Below, in pieces: positions 33,901-41,563 of a stretch of 42,722 nt of DNA. The stretch comes from an uncultured bacterium (GTDB lineage: Bacteria > Bacteroidota > Bacteroidia > Bacteroidales > Bacteroidaceae). Both the position numbers and the translations under genes were made by a program. Numbering within the stretch: the stretch's first letter is position 1; each line of letters starts with the position of its first letter. The stretch lies in the NCBI GenBank assembly GCA_905214795.1, contig CAJMNM010000026.1:1-42722 (forward strand), in the 5' to 3' direction. Under the pieces are notes generated by a model. The model was not told where the DNA came from. It saw only the letters and a program-made list of their open reading frames with translations, and made no database searches.

Positions 33901-36024
33901 ATGCAACCCGAATTAATCAAATTGATTGCATCGGAACTTCTTATCAATGAAAAGCAAATAGCCCGTACTATTGCTTTATTTGATGAGGGTGCAACAATAC
34001 CATTTATCAGCCGATACAGAAAAGAAGCAACAGGTGGCCTTGATGAAGTACAAATCAGTAATATTAAACATTTGGCTGATCAATATATTGAGATTCAGAA
34101 AAGAAAAGATACAATCATCAATGCCATAAAAAATCAGAATAAACTAACCGAAGAACTGCAGCAACGCATTGAAACGTGCTGGGATGCCAATATTCTAGAA
34201 GATATTTACCTCCCCTATAAACCCAAAAGACGTACGCGTGCAGAAATAGCGCGTGAAAAAGGATTAGAACCGCTTGCATGGATTATTCTGAAACAATATG
34301 AACTACATCCCGAACAACGTGCTACGGCATTCCTGAATGAAAAAGTTAACTCTATTGATGATGCTATAGATGGCGCAAAAGATATTATCGCCGAAATTAT
34401 AAATGAAAATGAACGGTGTCGTAATATAATGCGTCAACAATTTAGAAAAACCGCAAATATCACTTCTAAGGTTATTAAAGGCAAAGAAGAGGAAGGCATT
34501 AAATATAAGGACTATTTTGATTTTAGCGAACCGCTTAAACGGTGTACTTCTCATAGACTATTGGCCTTGCGCAGAGGTGAATCTGAAGGCTTTTTAAGAG
34601 TAAGTATCTCACCAGATGAACAAGAAGCCATTGAATCTTTACAACGAATTCTTATTAAGGGAAAGAATCAATGTAGCGAGATAATAAAATCTTCTATAAC
34701 AGATTGTTATAAGCGTTTACTTAAACCATCGATTGAAACTGAGTTTGCTTCGTTATCAAAAGAGAAAGCAGATGATGAAGCCATTAATGTTTTCTCAAAA
34801 AACTTACATCAATTGTTACTGGCTCCGCCTTTAGGACAAAAAAGAGTAATGGGAGTCGATCCCGGCTTTCGAACAGGTTGTAAGATTGTTTGTCTTGATG
34901 CGCAAGGCAATCTACTTCATAATGAAGCAATTTATCCTCATCCTCCACGTAATGAGTTTCAACAAGCTCAACGTAAAATCCAAAAACTTGTTGAACAATA
35001 TAAAATAGAGGCAATTGCCATTGGAAATGGAACAGCCAGTAGAGAAACAGAAGCTTTTATTCAAAGTATTTCGTTTAACCATGATGTGCAGGCTTTTATT
35101 GTAAGCGAGGATGGTGCCTCAATATATTCTGCGTCTTCCATTGCAAGAGAAGAATTCCCTGATTATGATGTTACCGTACGTGGCGCCGTATCCATCGGTC
35201 GGCGGTTAATGGACCCTTTGGCTGAATTGGTTAAAATAGACCCAAAATCTATTGGGGTTGGACAATATCAGCATGATGTTGATCAGACCAAACTAAAGAA
35301 AGTATTAAATGAAACTGTCGAATTATGCGTTAATGCCGTAGGAGTAAATTTAAATACTGCAAGCCATCAGTTACTAACATATGTATCAGGTTTAGGACCA
35401 CAACTGGCACAGAACATTATCAATTATAGAACTGAAAACGGCCCGTTCGAGACCAGAAAAGATTTGTTAAAGGTTAACCGCATGGGAGTTAAGGCATTTG
35501 AGCAATGTGCTGGTTTTTTAAGAATTCCAAACGGAAAAGAACCATTAGACAATACAGCTGTGCATCCTGAACGTTATGCGCTTGTCAATCAAATGGCAAA
35601 AGATTTAAATACAACAGTCAGCAATCTGATAAAAGATAAGAGCCTAAGGCTAAAAATCGATTTGAATCATTATGTATCAGAGAGTTGTGGAATGCCGACG
35701 CTCGAAGACATCATGAAAGAACTAGACAAGCCAGGACGCGATCCCAGAAAAGGAATAGAAGTCTTTTCATTTGATAAAAATGTTCATACTATTGATGATC
35801 TCAAGGAAGGAATGATTCTTCCTGGCGTCATCTCAAATATCACAAATTTCGGTTGTTTTGTAGATATTGGAGTACATGAAAAAGGACTTGTTCATATTTC
35901 ACAGATGTCTGACAAATACATAAAAGACCCTAATGAGATTGTAAGTTTACATCAACATGTTACGGTCAAAATATTGCAAATAGACAAAAATCGCCAACGA
36001 ATAGCATTAACATTGAAAATATAA
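33901..36024 (+). CDS. tex: Tex family RNA-binding transcription accessory protein
   Basis: 707-residue Tex protein (toxin expression/Spt6-like), a nucleic-acid-binding factor linked to transcription. Order: N-terminal helical region with ALFDEGATIPFISRYRKEATGGLDE (about 23-47), a YqgF/RNase H-like domain (MGVDPGFRTGCKIVCLD, about 316-332), helix-hairpin-helix repeats (YVSGLGPQLAQNIINYR, KVNRMGVKAFEQCAGFLRI) and a C-terminal S1 domain (about 640-707, GVISNITNFGCFVDIGVHEKG). Slightly shorter than some Tex proteins but complete. Followed by a Cof-type HAD gene 6 bp downstream. Confidence 0.93.
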   Translation: MQPELIKLIASELLINEKQIARTIALFDEGATIPFISRYRKEATGGLDEVQISNIKHLADQYIEIQKRKDTIINAIKNQNKLTEELQQRIETCWDANILEDIYLPYKPKRRTRAEIAREKGLEPLAWIILKQYELHPEQRATAFLNEKVNSIDDAIDGAKDIIAEIINENERCRNIMRQQFRKTANITSKVIKGKEEEGIKYKDYFDFSEPLKRCTSHRLLALRRGESEGFLRVSISPDEQEAIESLQRILIKGKNQCSEIIKSSITDCYKRLLKPSIETEFASLSKEKADDEAINVFSKNLHQLLLAPPLGQKRVMGVDPGFRTGCKIVCLDAQGNLLHNEAIYPHPPRNEFQQAQRKIQKLVEQYKIEAIAIGNGTASRETEAFIQSISFNHDVQAFIVSEDGASIYSASSIAREEFPDYDVTVRGAVSIGRRLMDPLAELVKIDPKSIGVGQYQHDVDQTKLKKVLNETVELCVNAVGVNLNTASHQLLTYVSGLGPQLAQNIINYRTENGPFETRKDLLKVNRMGVKAFEQCAGFLRIPNGKEPLDNTAVHPERYALVNQMAKDLNTTVSNLIKDKSLRLKIDLNHYVSESCGMPTLEDIMKELDKPGRDPRKGIEVFSFDKNVHTIDDLKEGMILPGVISNITNFGCFVDIGVHEKGLVHISQMSDKYIKDPNEIVSLHQHVTVKILQIDKNRQRIALTLKI

Positions 36025-36030
36025 TATTGT

Positions 36031-36843
36031 ATGGAATATAAGTTGCTGGTGCTGGATCTTGACGGCACTTTAACAAACAATAAAAAAGAAATAACACCTA
36101 ATACATTACAAACGTTATTAGACGCTCAGAAACAGGGCCTGAAAATTGTTTTGGCTTCAGGACGTCCTACTTATGGCATAGCTCCATTGGCTGATATCTT
36201 ACAACTTGATACTTATGAAGGATATATCCTGGCATACAATGGAGGGCAAATCATAGACTGGAAGACAAAGGCTGTAATGTATGAAAATGTATTAGATCCT
36301 GCCATTTATCCTTATTTATATGAATGTGCAAAAAAGAATAATTTTGTCATATTGAGTTATAAGGATGAATATATTGTATCGGAAAATGCTGATGATCAGT
36401 ATGTACGTCATGAGGCGTTTCTTAATAAAATGAAAAGTATTACAGTTCCTGATTTTCTCGAAGTAATTAATTTCCCTGTAGCCAAATGTCTGATTGTTGG
36501 TGATCCTGAGCCTTTGGCTAAATTAGAACAAGAAATGAAAGATACTTTAAAGAATCGCATGAACGTATTTCGCTCAGAGCCATTCTTCCTTGAACTTGTA
36601 CCACAAGGAATAGATAAAGCCCGAAGTTTGGCTGTTTTGCTTGAAGAGATAGGATTGTCTAAAGATGAAATGATAGCCTGCGGTGACGGATTCAATGATC
36701 TTTCAATGATTCAATATGCAGGTTTAGGAGTTGCAATGGCAAATGCTCAGGAAGTTGTGAAAAAAGCAGCTGATTATATCACGTTATCAAATGAAGAAGA
36801 CGGTGTTGCGGCTGTAGTAAAGAAATTTTTTCTTAACTCCTAA
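36031..36843 (+). CDS. Cof-type HAD-IIB phosphatase
   Basis: 270-residue HAD-IIB (Cof) hydrolase. Motif I LVLDLDGTLTNNKKEI (about 5-20) with the nucleophilic Asp, motif II LASGRPTYG, a C2 cap in the middle, and motif III/IV IACGDGFNDLSMIQYAGLGVAMANA (about 210-234). Family members dephosphorylate sugar phosphates, FMN or nucleotide-type substrates; the actual one is not predictable. Last gene of a plus-strand cluster, followed by a strong bidirectional terminator. Confidence 0.9.
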   Translation: MEYKLLVLDLDGTLTNNKKEITPNTLQTLLDAQKQGLKIVLASGRPTYGIAPLADILQLDTYEGYILAYNGGQIIDWKTKAVMYENVLDPAIYPYLYECAKKNNFVILSYKDEYIVSENADDQYVRHEAFLNKMKSITVPDFLEVINFPVAKCLIVGDPEPLAKLEQEMKDTLKNRMNVFRSEPFFLELVPQGIDKARSLAVLLEEIGLSKDEMIACGDGFNDLSMIQYAGLGVAMANAQEVVKKAADYITLSNEEDGVAAVVKKFFLNS

Positions 36844-36877
36844 AAATAAATTTATAAGCTTAAAGCTCTTTAAAAGG

Positions 36878-36937
36878 AAATAAATATGTGGCTAAAACAA
36901 TGAGTTTTGCAATTGACATTTAGCCACATATTTATTT
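36878..36937. terminator. Bidirectional terminator between the Cof HAD gene and rlmD
   Basis: Perfect 19-bp inverted repeat (36878-36896 with 36919-36937) with a 22-nt loop; the arms end in A/T-rich runs on both sides, suiting the convergent genes that end at 36843 and 36943. Confidence 0.88.
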
Positions 36938-36942
36938 TATAA

Positions 36943-38361
36943 CTAACGTTTCTCTAACAACACTACATTTTCTACATGTTGTGTATGAGGAAACATATCA
37001 ACTGGACGAACGCCAGCCACCCGATACTTCACATCCAGTAAATTAAGATCACGTGCTTGGGTAGCCGGATTACAGCTTACATAGACGATGCGGGATGGTT
37101 CTGCACGTAAAATAGTATCTACAACATCTTTATGCATTCCGGCTCTTGGCGGATCTGTAATAATAACATCCGGACGGCCATATTGATTAATGAAAGATTC
37201 TGTCAGTATATCTTTCATATCTCCTGCAAAAAACAGTGTATTATGAATATCGTTAATCTCTGAATTTATTTTAGCATCTTCAATTGCCTCTGGCACATAT
37301 TCTATGCCTATAACCTGACGGGCCTTACGGGCAACAAAATTTGCAATAGTTCCTGTACCTGTATAAAGGTCATATACCAGCTCATTTCCTGTCAAACCCG
37401 CAAAATCACGCGCAACCTTATATAATTCTACGGCCTGATCGGTATTTGTTTGATAAAAACTTTTAGGACCTACCTTAAATTTTAAATCTTCCATTTTCAA
37501 GAAGATATGATCGTTTCCCTTAAAGGTAATAACGTTCAAATCACCAAATGTATCATTGAACTTTTGGTTATTAACATACAAAAGTGAAGTTATTTCTGGA
37601 ACTGTAGAACCTATATATGTCAGCAAATCCTCGGCCTGTTGCTGTTCTTGTTGATTTGTAATACAGAATTGCATAAGAAGCATCAATTCTCCTGTATTAG
37701 AGTTCCTGATCATCATATTGCGAAGCAATCCTTTATGTTCACGCTGGTCATGAAATGACAGATTGTGTTCGTGTGCGTAATCACGAATACTATTACGGAT
37801 TCTATTATTAATATCGTCCATCAACCGGCATGATTCAATAGGAAGGATTTTTTCAAATGAACCTGTTATATGAAATCCGACAGCATCATGACAATCATAT
37901 GCGTTATCAGATGCAATCTCATCTGCTGTCAGCCAACGTTTATTTGAAAAACCGAACTCCAGTTTGTTGCGATATTCTTCTGTTTTTAATGAACCCAATA
38001 TAGGCTGTACGCCGTTCAACTCTATCTTCCCTATCCTGGTTAAATTATCAATAACTTGCTTCTGCTTATATTTCAGCTGTTCTGAGTAAGGAAGACATTG
38101 CCATTTACATCCTCCGCAAACGCCGAAATGGGGACAAAACGGTTTTTGTCTACATTCTGAATATTTATGAAAACGAATAGCTATGGCTTCACAATAATGA
38201 TGCTTTTTTTTAATTACTTGTAGATCTACTATATCACCAGGCACAACAAAAGGAACAAAAACGACCATATCATCAACCTTAGCTAATGCTTTGCCTTCTG
38301 CTGCGACATCGGTAATTGTAACATTCTCTAAAACGGGTAAACTTTTCTTTTTCCGAGACAT
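36943..38361 (-). CDS. rlmD: 23S rRNA (uracil-1939-C5)-methyltransferase
   Basis: 472-residue RlmD/RumA family RNA methyltransferase. An N-terminal TRAM domain (about 5-65) precedes the iron-sulphur cluster cysteines in CRQKPFCPHFGVCGGCKW (about 72-89), then SAM-binding YDLYTGTGTIANFVA (about 322-336) and the catalytic motif DPPRAGMH plus nucleophilic Cys in VYVSCNPATQARD (about 425-437). The group also includes TrmA/RlmC relatives; the TRAM plus four-Cys layout favours RlmD. The longest ORF begins at 38424, but a TACTTTTG promoter element at 38402-38409 lies between, so the ATG at 38361 is chosen. Confidence 0.9.
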   Translation of the reverse strand: MSRKKKSLPVLENVTITDVAAEGKALAKVDDMVVFVPFVVPGDIVDLQVIKKKHHYCEAIAIRFHKYSECRQKPFCPHFGVCGGCKWQCLPYSEQLKYKQKQVIDNLTRIGKIELNGVQPILGSLKTEEYRNKLEFGFSNKRWLTADEIASDNAYDCHDAVGFHITGSFEKILPIESCRLMDDINNRIRNSIRDYAHEHNLSFHDQREHKGLLRNMMIRNSNTGELMLLMQFCITNQQEQQQAEDLLTYIGSTVPEITSLLYVNNQKFNDTFGDLNVITFKGNDHIFLKMEDLKFKVGPKSFYQTNTDQAVELYKVARDFAGLTGNELVYDLYTGTGTIANFVARKARQVIGIEYVPEAIEDAKINSEINDIHNTLFFAGDMKDILTESFINQYGRPDVIITDPPRAGMHKDVVDTILRAEPSRIVYVSCNPATQARDLNLLDVKYRVAGVRPVDMFPHTQHVENVVLLEKR

Positions 38362-38401
38362 AGAAATATTTCGTATATATAAGTGTAATTTTACGACTTC
38401 A

Positions 38402-38409
38402 CAAAAGTA
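38402..38409 (-). promoter_or_regulatory. -7 promoter element of rlmD
   Basis: On the minus strand TACTTTTG matches TAnnTTTG, 41 bp upstream of the ATG at 38361 and inside the longest ORF. Confidence 0.5.
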
Positions 38410-38440
38410 ACATTTTTTTTTCATTTTTAGCCAAAATCCT

Positions 38441-38470
38441 TTTGTAATCTATATTTTTTGACTAAGTTTG
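38441..38470 (+). promoter_or_regulatory. Promoter of ppdK
   Basis: TTTG (38441-38444, -33) and TAAGTTTG (38463-38470, -7) with an 18-bp spacer; the ATG follows 41 bp later. Confidence 0.65.
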
Positions 38471-38511
38471 CAAAAAGCAGAATTTGTTAACTTAAAAAAC
38501 AACTTTGAAAA

Positions 38512-41229
38512 ATGAGTGTAAAGAGAGTTTATACTTTTGGCAATGGTAAAGCTGAAGGTAAAGCAGACATGAGAAATCTTTTGGGTGGTAAAGGTGCAAA
38601 CCTTGCAGAAATGAACCTTATAGGTGTACCTGTGCCTCCTGGCTTTACAATTACAACAGACGTTTGTAATGAATACTATGAAATTGGGAAAGAAAAAGTA
38701 GTAGCCCTTCTAAAAGATGATGTTGAAACTGCAGTAAAACACATTGAAAGCTTGATGGGTTGTAAATTTGGAGATGTTGAAAATCCATTGCTCGTTTCTG
38801 TACGTTCCGGTGCCAGAGCATCAATGCCTGGTATGATGGATACAATCCTCAATCTTGGTTTAAATGACGAAGTCGTGGAAGGACTTGCCCGTAAAACAGG
38901 TAACCCTAAATTCGCTTATGATTCTTACCGTCGTTTCGTACAAATGTATGGTGATGTCGTTTTAGGCATGAAGCCAGTTAATAAAGATGATATAGATCCA
39001 TTTGAAGCCATCATAGAAAAAGTAAAAGCTCAACGCGGTATCGTTCTTGATAAAGACTTGAACGTAGAGGAATTAAAACAACTTGTTAAACTGTTCAAGG
39101 AAGGTATCAAAGCTCAAACAGGTGTTGATTTCCCAACAGACCCAATGGAACAGTTATGGGGAGCAATCTGTGCAGTATTCGATTCTTGGATGAACGAAAG
39201 AGCAATTTTATATCGTAAGATGGAGGGAATACCTTCAGAATGGGGTACTGCGGTAAGCGTTATGGCCATGGTATTTGGTAATATGGGAGATACTTCGGCA
39301 ACAGGCGTTTGCTTTAGCCGCGATGCTGCTACCGGCGAAAATCTCTTTAATGGCGAATGGTTAATCAACGCTCAAGGAGAAGATGTTGTTGCAGGTATTC
39401 GTACTCCGCAGCAAATTACAAAAATCGGTTCTCAACGTTGGGCTGCACTTCAAGGTATTTCAGAAGAAGAACGTGCTTCAAAATATCCGTCAATGGAAGA
39501 AGCCATGCCTGAGATTTACAACCAATTAAATGCATTGCAAGACAAGTTGGAACACCATTACCGTGATATGCAAGACATGGAATTTACTGTACAAGAAGGT
39601 AAACTCTGGTTCTTACAGACTCGTAACGGTAAACGTACTGGTACTGCAATGGTCAAGATTGCAATGGATTTGCTTCGTGAAGGCATGATTGATGAAAAAA
39701 CAGCTCTTGAACGTTGCGAACCCAATAAGCTGGATGAACTTCTACATCCTATTTTTGATAAAGAAGCATTAAGCAAGGCAAAGGTCCTGACACGTGGTCT
39801 CCCTGCCTCACCGGGTGCCGCAACAGGTCAGATTGTATTCTTTGCAGATGATGCAGCAAAATGGCATGCAGACGGACACAAGGTCATAATGGTTCGTATT
39901 GAAACATCACCTGAAGATTTAGCAGGTATGACCGCTGCAGAAGGTATACTTACAGCACGTGGAGGTATGACTTCACACGCAGCAGTAGTAGCTCGTGGTA
40001 TGGGTAAATGCTGTGTTTCCGGCGCAGGCGCAATCAATGTAGACTATAAGGCTAAAACTGTTGAAATAGAAGGTAAAACATTTAAAGAGGGAGATTATAT
40101 ATCCTTAAATGGTTCTACAGGTGAAGTTTACGACGGCCAGGTTCCTACAAAAGCTGCAGAACTTAGCGGTGATTTCAAAGCTTTAATGGATTTATGCGAC
40201 AAATACACGAAATTAGAGGTTCGTACTAATGCCGATACTCCACACGATGCACAAATTGCCCGTTCATTCGGAGCACGCGGTATAGGTCTTACAAGAACAG
40301 AGCACATGTTCTTCGATGATAAGAAGATTATCGCCATGCGTGAGATGATTCTAAGTGATACGGTTGAAGGACGTGAAAAAGCATTAGCAAAATTATTACC
40401 ATATCAGAAAGCAGACTTCAAGGGCATTCTTGAAGCGATGGATGGATTTCCAGTAAATATCCGTCTGCTTGACCCACCATTGCATGAGTTTGTTCCGCAT
40501 GATTTGAAGGGACAGCAGATTATGGCCGAAGAGATGGGAGTAAGTGTAAGTGAAATACAGAAACGCGTCGAAAGCCTTTGTGAGCATAACCCAATGCTTG
40601 GACATCGTGGTTGCCGTTTAGGTATAACATTCCCAGAGATCACAGCCATGCAAACCCGTGCTATTCTGACTGCAGCGTGTGAATTAAAGAAAGAAGGTAA
40701 AAATCCGATGCCTGAAATTATGGTTCCGTTGATTGGTATCCTATATGAATTTAAATCACAAAAGAAGGTAATAGAAGAAACAGCCAAGAAAGTATTTGCA
40801 GAAGAAGGTATAGAAGTGAAGTTCGAAATCGGAACAATGATTGAAGTTCCCCGTGCAGCGCTTACAGCCGATAAGATTGCATCAGAAGCTGAATACTTCT
40901 CATTTGGTACTAACGACTTGACACAGATGACATTTGGTTATTCTCGTGATGATATTGCCAGCTTCTTGCCTGTATATCTTGAACAGAAGATTCTAAATGT
41001 TGATCCATTCCAAGTATTGGATGAAAACGGTGTTGGCCAACTTATTAAGATGGCAGTAGAGAAAGGTCGTACAGTTCGTCCGGGTATGCGTACCGGTATT
41101 TGCGGTGAGCATGGTGGTGAACCTTCTTCCGTGAAGTTCTGTCACAAAGTCGGCATGAATTACGCTTCATGTTCTCCATTCCGTGTACCTATTGCACGTT
41201 TGGCTGCCGCGCAAGCTGCGATAGAATAA
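38512..41229 (+). CDS. ppdK: Pyruvate, phosphate dikinase
   Basis: 905-residue PPDK, interconverting PEP, AMP and pyrophosphate with pyruvate, ATP and phosphate. ATP-grasp domain (1-340) with GGKGANLAEMNLIGVPVPPGF; swivelling phosphohistidine domain with His 489 in GGMTSHAAVVARG; TIM-barrel PEP/pyruvate domain with RTEHMFF, LGHRGCRLGI and the catalytic Cys 864 in GICGEHGGEP. Full family length. The C terminus is ARLAAAQAAIE. A second synonymous copy of the last codons (AQAAIE) lies about 115 bp downstream (41335-41358), followed by a hairpin. An integrase is encoded next, so the 3' end may be an integration target. Confidence 0.96.
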   Translation: MSVKRVYTFGNGKAEGKADMRNLLGGKGANLAEMNLIGVPVPPGFTITTDVCNEYYEIGKEKVVALLKDDVETAVKHIESLMGCKFGDVENPLLVSVRSGARASMPGMMDTILNLGLNDEVVEGLARKTGNPKFAYDSYRRFVQMYGDVVLGMKPVNKDDIDPFEAIIEKVKAQRGIVLDKDLNVEELKQLVKLFKEGIKAQTGVDFPTDPMEQLWGAICAVFDSWMNERAILYRKMEGIPSEWGTAVSVMAMVFGNMGDTSATGVCFSRDAATGENLFNGEWLINAQGEDVVAGIRTPQQITKIGSQRWAALQGISEEERASKYPSMEEAMPEIYNQLNALQDKLEHHYRDMQDMEFTVQEGKLWFLQTRNGKRTGTAMVKIAMDLLREGMIDEKTALERCEPNKLDELLHPIFDKEALSKAKVLTRGLPASPGAATGQIVFFADDAAKWHADGHKVIMVRIETSPEDLAGMTAAEGILTARGGMTSHAAVVARGMGKCCVSGAGAINVDYKAKTVEIEGKTFKEGDYISLNGSTGEVYDGQVPTKAAELSGDFKALMDLCDKYTKLEVRTNADTPHDAQIARSFGARGIGLTRTEHMFFDDKKIIAMREMILSDTVEGREKALAKLLPYQKADFKGILEAMDGFPVNIRLLDPPLHEFVPHDLKGQQIMAEEMGVSVSEIQKRVESLCEHNPMLGHRGCRLGITFPEITAMQTRAILTAACELKKEGKNPMPEIMVPLIGILYEFKSQKKVIEETAKKVFAEEGIEVKFEIGTMIEVPRAALTADKIASEAEYFSFGTNDLTQMTFGYSRDDIASFLPVYLEQKILNVDPFQVLDENGVGQLIKMAVEKGRTVRPGMRTGICGEHGGEPSSVKFCHKVGMNYASCSPFRVPIARLAAAQAAIE

Positions 41230-41334
41230 TAATGCTAAGAAAGTAGCAGCTTTAGAAAAAAGTCATACCTAAGCGCATACACTTCACATACACCGGCAAT
41301 GTAACCTATTGGGGAATAATCGTATATGAAAGTG

Positions 41335-41358
41335 GCGCAGGCTGCTATTGAGGAAGCA
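41335..41358 (+). pseudogene. Second, recoded copy of the ppdK C-terminal codons
   Basis: Reads Ala-Gln-Ala-Ala-Ile-Glu-Glu-Ala-stop. The first six codons match the last six of ppdK, but every difference is synonymous (CAA/CAG, GCG/GCT, ATA/ATT, GAA/GAG). There is no full gene around it (in-frame stop at 41317-41319). It is probably a displaced or element-borne end of ppdK; it is too short to exclude chance completely. Confidence 0.45.
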
Positions 41359-41383
41359 TAAGCAATATAGGATAATATTTGAT

Positions 41384-41423
41384 TTAGGCTGTAACGAACT
41401 GTTTATCAGGCGTTACAGCCTAA
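41384..41423 (+). terminator. Hairpin terminator downstream of the second ppdK tail
   Basis: Perfect 13-bp stem (TTAGGCTGTAACG at 41384-41396, CGTTACAGCCTAA at 41411-41423), 14-nt loop, then GTTATTTTT. It lies 155 bp past the real ppdK stop but only 26 bp past the stop of the tail copy, the usual distance for a terminator. Confidence 0.65.
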
Positions 41424-41563
41424 GTTATTTTTAGGCGGTTCGTGCATTTGTCCGCAAAAAATGAGCCAAATAAACGGCACTTGCATACACCATGCATACA
41501 CTTTTGAACAGTGGCGCATACACCAACGCATACACCATTTAATAACTTATAAATCAATCTGAT

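Larger units (their letters stand above)
41275..41535 (+). repeat. GCATACAC direct repeats in the integrase upstream region
   Basis: Copies start at 41275, 41483, 41494, 41516 and 41528. The last four are 11, 22 and 12 bp apart, placing them on nearly the same face of the helix, as expected for arm-type integrase or accessory-factor sites. Confidence 0.65.
41230..41563. other. Attachment-site-like region between ppdK and the integrase
   Basis: 334 bp without a gene. It contains a GCATACAC site (41275) and a related CACATACACC, a second ppdK-tail-like segment (41335-41358), a 13-bp perfect hairpin (41384-41423), and a cluster of four GCATACAC sites (41483-41535) just before the integrase start. 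No tRNA gene is present. The pattern suggests arm-type sites of an integrative element plus a copy of the target-gene end. Confidence 0.55.

Noticed and set aside
40404..40787. 127-codon minus-strand ORF inside ppdK
   Set aside because: Ppdk is complete and conserved through this stretch; the reverse frame shows no family resemblance.
41230..41563. tRNA or tmRNA gene as the integration target
   Set aside because: I looked for a cloverleaf and a TPsiC-like GTTCGAATC next to the integrase and saw none; the only hairpin is a plain stem-loop with a T-rich tail.
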